NCBI GenBank assembly: GCA_037974335.1
Contig: CM075760.1
Location: 50,920,119-50,984,118 of the forward strand
Length of the DNA stretch: 64,000 nucleotides
Reading direction: 5' to 3'
Origin: Prionace glauca
Lineage: Eukaryota; Chordata; Chondrichthyes; Carcharhiniformes; Carcharhinidae
A program made the position numbers and the translations under genes. This document shows, piece by piece, positions 54,345-64,000 of this stretch. Each line of letters begins with the position of its first letter. Positions within the stretch are counted from its first letter, which is position 1. The notes under the pieces were generated by a model. The model did not search any database and was not told where the DNA came from. It was given only the letters and a program-made list of their open reading frames with translations.

Positions 54345-55480
54345 CATAGAATCTACAGCATGGAGACAGGCCCTTGGCCCAAACTGCTCCACGTCGACCA
54401 AAATGTCCATCTAAGCTAACCCCATTTGCCTGTATTTGGCCCATATCCCTTTAAACATAAGAACATAAGAATTAGGAGCAGGAGTCAGCCATTTGGCCCC
54501 TTGAGCCTGCTCCGCCATTCAATGAGATCATGGCTGATCTTTTCGTGGACTCAGTTCCATTTATCCGCCCTCTCACCATAATCCTTAATTTCTTTACAGT
54601 TCAAAGATTTATCGATCCACGCCTTAAAAGCATTAAATGAGGTGGTCTCAACTGCTTTACTGATCGAGGAATTCTACCTTTCGTATCGATATATCTGTCC
54701 AAATGCCTTTTAAATTTTGTCCGTGTCCTGCCTCAACCACTTACTCTGGCAGCTCATTGCACATACGTATCACCCTCTGTTTAAAAAAATGTTCCAAAAG
54801 TTCCCATTAATTATTTCCCCTTTTAGGTTAAACCTGTGCCGGTTAGTTCTCGAATCCCCAACCCGGGGAAAACTTTGAGTGCATTCACCCAATCCATGCC
54901 TCTCGTGATTTTATACTCATCTATAAGATCACCTCAGTCTCCTATGCTACAAAGAGAGAAGTCTAGTTTGTACAATCTCTCCATATAATTCAGTCTTTTG
55001 AGTCCTGGCAACATCCTTGTAAATCTCCTGTGTGCTGTCTCCAGTTTAACAACATTTTTCCTACAGCAAGGCGACCAGAACTGAACACAATACTCCAGGT
55101 GCGGTCTCACCAACACCCTGTACAACTGCAGCATGACTTCCCAATTTCTATACTCAATGCCCTGTCTGATGAAGCTCAGCATGCCAAAATCCTTCTGCAC
55201 TGCCTTATCTACCTTTATACAACAGTGCACCTGAACTCCAGGATTCCTCTGTGCCAAAATATTCCCGAAGATCCTACCATTTACTATGAAAGTCGAACCT
55301 TGATTTGACTTTCCATAATGTAACGCCTCACACTTATCTGTATTGATCCCCATTTGCCATTTCTCGGTAGACTTCCCCAGATGATCAAAGTCCTGCTGCA
55401 ATTTTTGATAACGTTCCGCGCTGTCGACAATAGGACCTATTTTATTGTAATTTTCTAATTTTGTAATGTGACAAGTAGTG
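54345..55480 (-). repeat. CR1-type LINE 3' part with nested CR1 tail
   Basis: Minus-strand frame: KWQMGINTDKCEALHYGKSN, VQKDFGMLSFIRQGIEYRNW, EVMLQLYRVLVRPHLEYCVQ, FWSPCCRKNVVKLETAHRRF, TRMLPGLKRLNYMERLYKL. The 3' end (CATGCTGTAGATTCTATG on the minus strand) is at 54345. Another CR1 tail at 54455-54686 interrupts the 3' region. Confidence 0.82.
54455..54686 (-). repeat. CR1 tail nested in a LINE
   Basis: ACATAAGAACATAAGAATTA, GCCATTTGGCCCCTTGAGCC and CAATGAGATCATGGCTGATC on the plus strand are the reverse of the octamer-ended CR1 tail. The surrounding LINE continues on both sides. Confidence 0.75.
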
Positions 55481-55484
55481 CACC

Positions 55485-56060
55485 ACAGGGATCGTCGAAA
55501 AGAGGGATCTTGGAGGTCAGATGTACTGTTCTCTGAAGGTGAAGTCACAGTTAGATAGGGCAATGAAGAAGGCTTCTGGCATGCTGGCCTTCATCGGTCA
55601 GGGCATTGAGTATAGAAGTTGGGAAGTTATGTTACTGTTGCACAGGACATTGGTGAGACCGCACCTGGAGTATTCTGCTCGCCTTGCTATAGGAAGAATG
55701 TTATTAAACTGGAGACAGTGCAGAAGACATTTACAAGGGTGTTGCCAGGACTCAAAGGACTGAGTTATAGGGAAAGACTGGACAGGCTAGGACTTATTTC
55801 ATTGGAGCGCAGGAGACTGAGGGGGATCTTGTAGAGGTGTATGCGATCATGACAGCCATGGATAGGGTAAATGCGCTTAATGTTTTTCCTAGGGATCAGT
55901 GCTGGAGCCTCGACTTTTTGCAATTTATATGAATGACTTGGATGAAGGGACTGAAGGTACGGTTGCTAAATTTGCTGACAACAATAGAGAGGAATTAAAT
56001 TGTGAAGTGGATTTGAGGAGGCGACAAATTGAAGTAGATAGGTTAAATGAGTGGGAAAAC
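55485..56060 (+). repeat. CR1-type LINE pieces, plus strand
   Basis: MKKASGMLAFIGQGIEYRSW, EVMLLLHRTLVRPHLEYSAR, then frame-shifted YRKNVIKLETVQKTFTRVLP, GLSYRERLDRLGLISLERRR. A second piece at 55895-56000 reads SVLEPRLFAIYMNDLDEGTE with AKFADN (RT box B/C). The RT piece lies after the C-terminal piece, so these are two fragments or a rearranged one. The cluster is head-to-head with the minus-strand element. Confidence 0.75.
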
Positions 56061-56073
56061 TGTGGAAATTGGA

Positions 56074-56275
56074 AACAAAAACAAAATGCTGGAAAATCTC
56101 AGCAGGTCTGGCTGTATCTGTAAGGAGAGAAAACAACTGATGTTTCATGGCCAGATAACCCTTTGGACGCAAAACATCAGCTCTATTCGCTTCCGATAGA
56201 TGCTGCCAGACTTGTTGAGATTTTTCACCATTTTCTCTTTTGATTTCAGATTCCAGCATCCGCAGTAATTTAATT
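56074..56275. repeat. Imperfect inverted-repeat (hairpin) element
   Basis: AATGCTGGAAAATCTCAGCA with GGTCTGGCTGTATCTG (56087-56122) is complementary to AGATGCTGCCAGACTTGTTG with AGATTTTTCACCA (about 56199-56232). The loop carries the TTTCATGGCCAGATAACCC words. Related words occur at 38395-38520 and 37050. It could be a foldback/MITE-like unit or a Penelope-type terminal repeat. Confidence 0.6.
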
Positions 56276-56339
56276 TCTGCCCTCAACAACTGATGAGAAA
56301 TATTAATTTAGGATCTCATTCATCTTTCGTGGATCCGCA

Positions 56340-57065
56340 CATAGATAACCTTGTTGATCCTTAACAGAGCCTATTTTCTCCCTTATTACTCTTTTATTCT
56401 TTATGTATTTGTAGAAGCTCTTTGGATTCTCCTTTGCGTCATCTACCAAAACAATTTCATGTTCCCTTTTTTCCCTCCTGATTTATGTCTTAACACCGGT
56501 CCTCCACCCCCTATAATCTTCAAGAGATTCACTTGATCCCAGCTGTCTATGTACGTCAAATGCCTCTTTCTCTTCTTGACCCTCAATATCTCGACTCGTC
56601 CAGGGTTCCCTGCTTCTGCCAGGCTTGCTCTTCACTCTAAGAGGAATGTATTTACCCTGAACCCTGATTAACACACCTTTGAAAGCATACCACTTACCAG
56701 ATGTCCCTCTGCTTTCCCACAGACTTCCTCAATTAACTTTTGAAAGTTCCTGCCTGATATAATCAAAATTGGCCTTGCCCCAATTTGGAATTTTAACTTT
56801 GGGACAGACCAATCATTGTCCATAGCTATCTTAAAACCAAGAGAATTATGGCCATTGGTCCCAAAGTGATTCCCCACTCACACTTCTGTCACCTGCCCTT
56901 CCTTATTTCCCAAGCGGAGGTCAAGTTTTGCCCCCTGTCTAGTTGAGCCATCCACAAACTGAATGAGAAACTCCTCCTGAATACATTCAACAAAATACTT
57001 CAGATTAAGCTCCTCACAAAGATTAAATTTAAAGGGGAAGTCATGGCAAGAGAACTCAAATCCAT
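56340..57065 (-). repeat. CR1-type LINE ORF2 linker region, broken
   Basis: Minus-strand pieces MGNHFGTNGHNSLGFKIAMD (GNGDHN-type end of endonuclease), SKPGRSREPWTSRDI (matching SREPWCTKAVLNLV), EKEAFDVHRQLGSSESLEDY. Old and frame-shifted. The 3' end of another LINE (57066-57640) sits immediately upstream. Confidence 0.65.
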
Positions 57066-57640
57066 CGTGCGAACAAAGAACAAAGATACAGCACAGGAAC
57101 AGGCGTTTGGGCCCTCCAAGTTGTCACTGACCATTCTGGTGACAGAACTAAAACCCTTCCAGGGACCATGTCCCTCTACTCCCATCCCATTCATGTATTT
57201 GCTCACACGCTCCTTAAAAGTTGCTTGCTTTTCTGCTTCCACTATCTCCCTTCGCAGTGAGTTCCAGGCACCCATCACCGTCCGTATAAAAAAAATGCCT
57301 CTGAACTTTGTCTCTTGCACCGCAAAAATATGCCCCCAGTAATTGACTCTTCGACTCTGAGAAAAAAGCTTCTCACTATCCATTCTGTCCATGTCCCTCG
57401 TAATTTTATAGACTTCTGTCAGTTCGCCTCTCAACCTGCGTCATTCGAGTGAGAACAAACTAAGTTTGGTCTCTGCTCTCCTCGTAGCAATTTCTCCCAG
57501 ACAAGACAACATTCCGGTAGATCTTTTCTGTACCCTCTCCAAAGCGCCCACATCCTTCTGGCAGCCTGGCAACCAGAATTGAACACTGTCTTCCAAGTAT
57601 GGCTTTGCATGCTACCTGTGTTCCATATGGGAATGCGGGG
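57066..57640 (-). repeat. CR1-type LINE 3' end, 5' truncated
   Basis: The tail TCTTTGTTCTTTGTTCGC on the minus strand at 57066 marks the 3' end. Inside are MRGELTEVYKITRDMDRMDS, EKLFSQSRRVNY and GAWNSLRREIVEAEKQATFK, the C-terminus of ORF2. It likely inserted into the element at 56340-57065. Confidence 0.75.
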
Positions 57641-57659
57641 ACATAGCCAGTGCGTGGGC

Positions 57660-58410
57660 CTAGCATGGGTGCATGAAGTGTCTTCAGCTGCGCTCTTTCC
57701 ACAATCGTTCACTTCCTCCACTGCCAACAAACAGTGATAGCCGTGTGTGCCATCGTCAAGATGCACCACAGGAACTCACTAAGGCTCTTGGAAGTTCGGG
57801 TTTCGGAACTGGAGCGGCACCTAGCGATGCTGTGGAGTATCTGCGAAGCAAGAATATCGTGGCCACAACAATAAGAGAGGCAGTCACACCACACGGTAAG
57901 ATTCCACAGACAGGAAGGGAATGGATGACAGACAGGCAGAGAAAGAGGATAACAGTCAGGCAGAGAAAGAAGAGAACAATTCCCTACTCAATAGATATAC
58001 TATTTGTGATCCCTGTTGAGACGAAAGGTCTCTCAAGGGAAAACAGCAAAGCCAAGTATCATTGAACTGGAGTCAGTTCTGCGGCAGAGTGAAATAGGAA
58101 AAATTATGGCAATGCAACAATTATGGGGGATTCATTTGTAACAGATAGTTGTTTCTGTGTCGCAAACGAGACTCCAGTATGTTGCCTCCTTGATGCCGGA
58201 GTCAAGGATGTTTTAGAGCCGTTGCAGGATATGCTGGAGGGGGACGGTGAACAGCCAATGTTGTGGTACATATTGGTACAAATGACATCGGTAAATAAAA
58301 AGTGGTGAGGTCCTTAAAGAAGAATATAGGGAGTTCGGAAGAAAGTTGAAAAGCAGAACCGGAAATGTGGCGATCTCAAGAATACTACCAGTGCAACGTG
58401 CTGCTCAGAA
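57660..58410 (+). repeat. LINE ORF1 relic (coiled coil and esterase)
   Basis: A frame near 57785-57840 gives LLEVRVSELERHLAMLWSI (coiled coil). 58123-58290 gives MGDSFVTDSCFC (GDS block), VCCLLDAGVKDVLEPLQDML, EGDGEQPML and the VQMTSVNKK region, equivalent to HIGTNDIGK. It matches the domain order of the ORF1 at 47030-47950 but in plus orientation, and it is broken. The CR1 at 58411 interrupts it. Confidence 0.7.
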
Positions 58411-58856
58411 TAGAGGCTGAATAAACTAGGCTTGTACTCGTTAGAGTTTAGAAGAATGAGGGGAGATCTCATTGAGACGTATAAGATGATGAATGGGATG
58501 GATAGGATAGAGGTGGAGAGACTCTTCCCGCTCATAAAAGACAGTAGGACTAGGGAGCACAGCCTCAAGATAAAGGGGGGGGGGGCGGTTTAGAACAGAG
58601 TTGAGGAGGAACTTCACTCAAAGGGTGGTGAATCTCTGGAATTCTCTGCCCGTTGAAGTGGTGGAGGCTGCCTCGCTAAATATTTTTAAGAAACGGGTTG
58701 ATGGGTTTTTGATAAGAGAAGGGATTAAGGGTTATGGGGAGAGGGCAGGAAGGTGGAGCTGAGTCACGACACATCAGCCATGATCTTATTGAACGGCGGG
58801 GCAGGCTCGAAGGGCCAGATGGCCTACTCCTGCTCCTATTTCTTATGTTCTTATTA
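58411..58856 (+). repeat. CR1 3' end inserted in a LINE
   Basis: Starts in ORF2 (LYSLEFRRMRGDLIETYKMM in frame near 58430-58500), passes a G run at 58575, and ends GCTCCTATTTCTTATGTTCT with a terminal octamer at 58855. Same subfamily as 28587, 60676 and 62831. Confidence 0.87.
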
Positions 58857-59810
58857 GCAGGATATCTCGGATGAACTTCCAACAGAGGAAATTCTCGGAG
58901 CAGTGACTCAGTCACTTCGACTGTACTGTAGGTATTCACAGAACCCTCCAGTGACAAACTGGAGGAAGACACAGAGAATACAGTGGGATGTAGATAGACT
59001 GGAAAATTGGGTGGAAAAATGGAACTTAATCCAGACAAATACGAGGTGAAGCATTTTGGTAGATCCATTTCAGGTGGGAGATACAAAATAAATGGCAGAA
59101 CCATCAGGAGCATAGATACACAGAGAGGCCTGGGGGTAGATGTCCACAGATTCATTAAAGTAGAAGCCAGGTGGAAAAGGTGGTGAAGAAAGCATGTGTC
59201 AAGCTTGTCTTCACCGGACCATGCATCGAGTATAAAGATTGGCAAATTATTTTACAGTTGTATAAAACATTGGTTAGGCCTCATTTGGAATACTGCATGC
59301 AATTCTGGTTCACCACACTATCAAAAGGATGTGGAGGCTTTGGGGAGGGTGCAGAAAAAGATTTGCCAGGATGTTTCCTGATGTGGAGGGTATTAACTAT
59401 TAGGAAAAATTGAAAAAAACTGGGATTGTTCTTTCTGGAAAGGAAGAAGCTGAGGGGGGACCTGATGGAAATTTATGTAATTATGTGAGGCAGAGATAGG
59501 GTGAACAGTTGGAAGCTTTTTTTCCCCCCCAGGGCTGAAGTGACAATTACAAGGAGGCACAAGTTCAAGATAAGGGGGAAAAGGTTCAGTGAAGATGTGT
59601 AGGGACGTTTTTTACACAGAGGGTGGTGGAGGCCTGGAGTATGAGGTGGTTGAGGCCGGTAGTGAGCCACATTGATGAGTCATCTTGATAGGCATATGAA
59701 CAAACAATAGAGAGTTACAAGCGGTTGGTTTATACCGGAAAATGCGATTGGCACAGGTCTGGAGGGCCGAAGAGCGTGTCCTGTGCTGTACTGTCCTTTA
59801 TTTTTTTATT
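58857..59810 (+). repeat. CR1-type LINE 3' part, broken
   Basis: EMEKVVKKACVKLVFT, SIEYKDWQIILQLYKTLVRP, HLEYCMQFWFTTLSKGCGGF and the later frame-shifted FTQRVVEAWSMR-type region. It ends GGGCCGAAGAGCGTGTCCTG with GCTGTACTGTCCTTTA near 59810. Probably the continuation of, or a neighbour to, the ORF1 relic at 57660. Confidence 0.7.
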
Positions 59811-59869
59811 TGAGATCATTTAGCAGAGGCAGCAGAAGAGGATTCTAATGTTCAGTGTCTCCTTCTCTG

Positions 59870-60675
59870 TTCCTTCCTCCTGTCAAACTGGTTTAAACTC
59901 TTCCCAATCGCACGCGTAAACCTATTCACAAGGACGTTGGCCCTAGTGTGGTTCAGGTGCAGGTCGTCGCTTTTGTACGCGTCCTAACTCACCTCGAAAC
60001 GGTTCCAGAGATCTAGGAATCTAAAACCTGAACGCTTGCACCAACTCTTGACTCGTATGGAGATGAAATAGGATGTTTATCTGTCCTATTTTCCTATTTC
60101 TGTACTCGTTAGCATGTGGCACTTGGAGCAATTCAGGGATTACAGCCTTCTGAGGTCCTGCTTTTTAATCCACTGCTGAGCTCACTGTACTCTTGACGAA
60201 ACGGCTCATTCTTCAGTTTGATTGTTAGATTGCTGGTACCGACAAGTACCACGCCCCCTAACTCATCACAATCCCTTTCAAGATACCCTGCAGCCATTCG
60301 TTCATATTCCTGGCCCTGGCACCAGGGAGGCAGCACACAATCCTGGAGTCATGTCTTCGGCTACGGAAATTCTGAATGCACTCATCTGAGGGACCAGCGT
60401 CCTTACCAGCATCCGAATGGAATCCCCATTAGTAACCTGGGGAGGCTCCTGCATTACCTGCCTGTTCTTTCTCGATTGTCCGATGGTTTCCCATTCCCTT
60501 CTTCGCTCCAGTGCCTTGCTCTGTGGTGTGACCACTTCTCAAAACGGACTATCCATGTAAATCCCAGCCTCATCAATGCACCCAAATATATTGAACTGTC
60601 GCCGAAACTTTGAAACCCTGAGCTCCAGTTTGTACAGCTGGGAGCACTTCTTGAACATGTGGTCATCTGGTCATC
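59870..60675 (-). repeat. LINE ORF1 esterase relic
   Basis: The minus strand shows a CCLPGAR-type stretch near 60320-60330, then ELGGVVLVGTSNLTIKLKNE, matching VIVHVGTHDRG/VHIGTNDIGK of the ORF1 esterase. HLNHTR-like words near 59945 on the same strand match the DGLHLN block. Much decayed. Confidence 0.55.
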
Positions 60676-61313
60676 TCATAAGAACATAAGAACATAAGAA
60701 ATAGGAGCAGGAGTAGGCCATCTAGCCCTTCGAGCCTGCCCCACCATTCAATAAGATCATGGCTGATCTGAAGTGGATCAGTTCCACTTTTCCGCTCTCT
60801 CCCCATAACCCTTAATCCCCTCTCTTATCAGAAACCTATCTACCCGCGTCTTAAATATATTTAGCGAGGCAGCCTCCACCACTTCAACGGGCAGAGAATT
60901 CCAGAGATTCACCACCCTTTGAGTGAAGAAGTTCCTCCTCAACTCCGGTCTAAACATATCTTGAGGCTGTGCCCTCTAGTTCTGCTATCCTTTCTAAGCG
61001 GGCAGCATCTCTCTACCTCTACCCTATCCGTCCCCTTCATTATCTTATACGTCTCTATAAGATCCACCCCCCCTCATCCTTCAAAATTCCAACGAGTACA
61101 GACCCAGTCTATTTAATCTCTCTTCATAGTCCAACCCCCTCATCTCCGGTATCAGCCTAGTGAACCTTCTCTGCACTCCCTCCAAGGCCAATATATCCTT
61201 CCGCAAGCGCAGCGACCAAAACTGCACCCAGTACTCCAGCTGCCGCCTCACTAGTACCCTGACAGTTGCAGCAAATCCTCCCTACTTTGATATTCTATCC
61301 CCCTCGCTATGAA
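60676..61313 (-). repeat. CR1 LINE 3' end, 5' truncated
   Basis: Octamer tail (ATAAGAACATAAGAACATAA on plus) at 60676-60700, 3' untranslated region and ORF2 C-terminus down to about 61313, with small deletions. Same subfamily as 62831. Confidence 0.87.
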
Positions 61314-61489
61314 GGCCAAATCTCAGACATTGTCAGCATCCAGGACATATGACAAGCTGCAGATTCCTTTTGGCTGCCCTCACCTGTCATGTCTTAAATG
61401 TAAAATTTACATGTAAGACCAGAACAAATCTAGATACAGATCAAAATAATACTTTTCGCAATAAATAATACATTTATTTTCACAGAACC

Positions 61490-61985
61490 ACAGAATACTA
61501 CAGGGCAGAAGAGACTTTTCTGCGCAACGACTCTCCACCGATGCATGAAAGGCCCCAACTTTCCCACCTCATCTCACTTGCCAGCACTTGACCCATTGCC
61601 ATGAATGTTATTACATACCAAGTACTCATCCAGGTACTTTTTTAAATGATGTGAGGCATCCCACTTCCAGAATCCCCCAAGGCAGCACTTTCCAGACCGT
61701 CACCACCCTCTGTGTAAAATTTCTGGAAATCCCCTCTGTACCTCCCACCCTTCACTTTTAATTCGTGTCCCTCATAACTAACCCTTCAACGAAAGACAAC
61801 AGTTGCTCCCTATCCGTTTTGTACATACCCCTCATGATCTTGCACACTTCATTCAGTCGCCCCTCAGTCTTCTCTGCTCTAATGAAAACAACTCAAGCCT
61901 ACAACATCTCTTCACAAATTAAATGTTCCATCTCAGGCAGCATCCTGGTACATCTCCTGTGCATTCACTCCAGAGCGCTCTTTTT
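61490..61985 (-). repeat. LINE 3' end, another CR1-type subfamily
   Basis: The plus strand reads CACAGAATACTACAGGGCAG (tail), CCACCCTCTGTGTAAAA, ACTCATCCAGGTACTTTTTT, CATGATCTTGCACACTTC and CATCCTGGTACATCTCCTGT, all in the order expected for a minus-strand ORF2 C-terminus and 3' region. Confidence 0.7.
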
Positions 61986-62084
61986 AGGTTCAGCTATTTA
62001 AACACTGGTCCTGCTATCAGTTCTCATGAACTAATCAGCTTACATTTTCCTGAGGCGTCACTCCTGGATTTTGTTCAAACTCAG

Positions 62085-62830
62085 CATGTTGTCCATGGCT
62101 GACCCTCGCAGGTCCAAAGGTATATGAGGGCCTCGAACCTCACTATCGACATAACTGTCCTGGTGAAGTGTGTGCCTCGCAGGTCTGGTGCTCTCTGCTG
62201 CATGAATCGTATGATCCCTACAGAAGGAAGGAGGTAATTAGGCCCATCGAGCCTGCACTGACAATAATCACACCCAGGCCCTATTCACATAACACTAAAT
62301 ATTTATCATCCTAATCCCCCTGACACTGGGGTTAATTTACCATAGCTGGTCAACTTAACCCGCACATCTTTGGTCTGTGGGAGGAAAGCGGAGCACCCGG
62401 AGGAAACCCTGGCAGACACAGGGAGAACATGTAATCTTCATACAGACAATGATCTGAGGCCGGAATTTAACCCACATCCCTGGGGTTGTGAGGAAGCATT
62501 GCGAACCACTGAGCCATCATGACAACCTCAGGTGAGGGCTTCAAACCTCACGCTTTCTATATCACTGCCTCCCTGTGAAACAAATCCCTCACAGGTCCGA
62601 TGCTGTCCACTGCCCAAAGGTGAGTGAGGGCTTTGATCCTCACACTCTCTTCAATCACTTTCCCGGTGAAACATATTCCTCCTATCCGGTGCTTTTCCCT
62701 GCCCAAGGGTGAGTGATAGCCTTAACCCTCACACTCTCCATATCACTGACTGGGGGAGCTCGTCTCTCACAGGTTCACTACCCTCCGCTGCCTGAGTCTG
62801 TTTGATAGCCTCGAACTGCACGCTGTCTTA
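62085..62830. repeat. 85-90-bp tandem array interrupted by a SINE
   Basis: Units recur with GTGAG-x-GAGGGCTT, CCTCACAC(T/G)CTCT, ATCACT, GTGAAA and TCACAGGT. Unit starts are near 62530, 62621, 62707 and 62790, with another unit at about 62100-62210 before the SINE. Units are diverged. The SINE (62215-62525) lies inside, and the CR1 tail at 62831 ends the array in the middle of a unit. Confidence 0.7.
62215..62525 (-). repeat. tRNA-derived SINE, nested
   Basis: The plus strand shows CCCCTGACACTGGGGTTAAT, TCTGTGGGAGGAAAGCGGAG, CACCCGGAGGAAACCCTGGC and ACCACTGAGCCATCATGAC (reverse of the head). Both ends are present, so it is close to full length. Confidence 0.8.
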
Positions 62831-64000
62831 TAAGAACATAAGAACATAAGAAATAGGAGCAGGAGTAGGCCATCCAAACCTTCGAGCCTGCCCCGCCATT
62901 CAATAAGATCATGGCTGATCTGTCGTGGCTCAGCTCCACCTTCTCGCCCTCTCCCCATAACCCTTAATCCCTTCTCTTATCAAAAACCCATCAACCCGTT
63001 TCTTAAAAATATTTAGCGAGGCAGCCTCCACCACTTCAACGGGCAGAGAATTCCAGAGATTCACCACCCTTTGAGTGAAGAAGTTCCTCCTCAACTCTGT
63101 TCTAAACCGCTTCCCCTATATCTTCAGGCTATGCCCCCTAGTCCTACTGTCTTTTTTGAGCGGGAAGAGTCTCTCCACCTCTATCCTATCCATCCCATTC
63201 ATCATCTTATACGTCTCAATGAGATCTCCCCTCATTCTTCTAAACTCTAACGAGTACAAGCCTAGTTTATTCAGCCTCTCCTCATAGCTCAATCCCCTCA
63301 ACTCCGGTATCAGCCTAGTAAACCTCCTCTGCACTCCCTCCAGGCCCAAAATATCCTTGCGCAGGTGCGGCGCCCAAAACTGCACACAGTACTCCAGCTG
63401 CGGCCTCACCAATGCCCTATACAGCTGCAGCAAGACCTCCCTACTTTTATATTCAATCCCCCTCGCTATGAAGGCCAGCATCCCATTCGCCTTCCTGACC
63501 ACCTGCTGCTCCTGCAAGCTGGGTTTTTGCGACTCATGCACAAGAACCCCGAGGTCCTTCTGCACCGTCGCCTGCTGCAGTTTTTCGCCACGTAAGTAAT
63601 AGTCCTTCCTAACATTCCTCCTACCAAAGTGGACCACCTCACACTTGCCAACATTAAATTCCATTTGCCATTTCCTGGCCCATTCGCCCAGCCTATCTAG
63701 ATCCTTCTGCAGACTCTCCACACCCTCCTCACAATTTGCCTTTCCCCCAGTCTTGGTGTCATCAGCAAATTTCGACACCCTGCACTCGGTTCCCTCCTCC
63801 AGATCATCTATATAAATGGTAAATAGCTGAGGCCCCAGCACCGACCCCTGGGGCACCCCACTAGTCACCAACCGCCAATCCGAATAGCACCCATTGACCC
63901 CCACTCTCTGCCTCCTATTTGACAACCAATCCTCTATCCACGCTAACACCCTACCCCCAACTCCATGTCCCCTGAGTTTCTGAAATAACCTCTTGTGAGG
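62831..64000 (-). mobile_element. CR1 LINE, runs off the window end
   Basis: Minus strand: octamer tail at 62831-62850, then 3' untranslated region, then an open ORF2 C-terminal frame (63949-63116): [120 protein letters not shown]. The frame has no stop for 277 codons, making this the youngest-looking copy. The 5' end lies beyond 64000. Confidence 0.92.

Noticed and set aside
1-64000. CRISPR arrays, prophage, bacterial operons
   Set aside because: Introns, RSS, LINEs and SINEs show vertebrate DNA. The direct repeats seen are minisatellite, microsatellite or duplication.
1-64000. TCR D, J or C segments
   Set aside because: I looked for nonamer-12-heptamer arrangements followed by FGxG and for Ig-like constant exons and saw none; a weak J could still be missed by eye.
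53218-64000. Second exon for the receptor first exon ending at 53217
   Set aside because: No plus-strand frame with NLVxIVILSRG, DRF or NPxxY motifs exists in the remaining sequence.

Overview
The window looks like genomic DNA of a cartilaginous fish (shark or ray). It carries germline T-cell receptor V segments with 23-bp-spacer recombination signals, exons of the GPR139-like receptor family that is expanded in elasmobranchs (recognised from memory, not searched), and many CR1-clade LINEs, tRNA-derived SINEs and Penelope-like tails. The species cannot be named from sequence alone.

Region 1 (about 2-26 kb, plus outliers at 34.7 and 50 kb) is part of a TCR V array, most likely the alpha/delta locus (YLFWYRQ-type frameworks, DSAVYYCAL/CAV ends, 23-RSS). 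I count sixteen V genes or relics in both orientations. Seven look usable in their coding part: 7375-7849 (+), 8792-9229 (+), 11935-12267 (-), 16349-16776 (+), 19490-20389 (-), 24276-24608 (-) and 34681-35128 (+). The others are broken: frameshift at 3.5 kb, repeat-truncated at 5.7 kb, half a V at 9.5 kb, stops at 12.9 and 25.3 kb, decayed at 14.1 and 17.2 kb, leader only at 21.5 kb, and one stop codon at 49.9 kb. Two duplication pairs built the array: 2.1-5.0 kb with 18.15-20.9 kb (older), and 10.1-14.1 kb with 22.4-26.4 kb (younger, by eye nearly identical). No D, J or C segment was found.

Region 2 (about 26-43 kb) holds a two-exon GPR139-like class A receptor on the minus strand (exon 1 at 42588-42657, exon 2 at 37435-38345, spliced product 326 aa). 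An orphan first exon of the same family lies at 28141-28210 (-). A third, on the plus strand, ends at 53217 and is preceded in frame by a 42-bp minisatellite. A tRNA-Gln-like sequence lies at 36.46 kb.

Region 3 (about 40-64 kb) is dominated by nested LINEs. The best is a nearly complete CR1 at 43968-47990 with ORF1 (zinc-finger/coiled coil plus SGNH esterase) and ORF2 (endonuclease plus reverse transcriptase). A well-folded tRNA gene with an unusual ATG anticodon lies at 49121-49194. An 85-90-bp tandem array at 62.1-62.8 kb is interrupted by a SINE and abuts a CR1 copy.

Working logic: the V segments are recombined one at a time to distant J segments through their 23-RSS. Minus-strand and plus-strand V genes need different joining geometries (deletion versus inversion). 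The GPCR genes are unrelated passengers.
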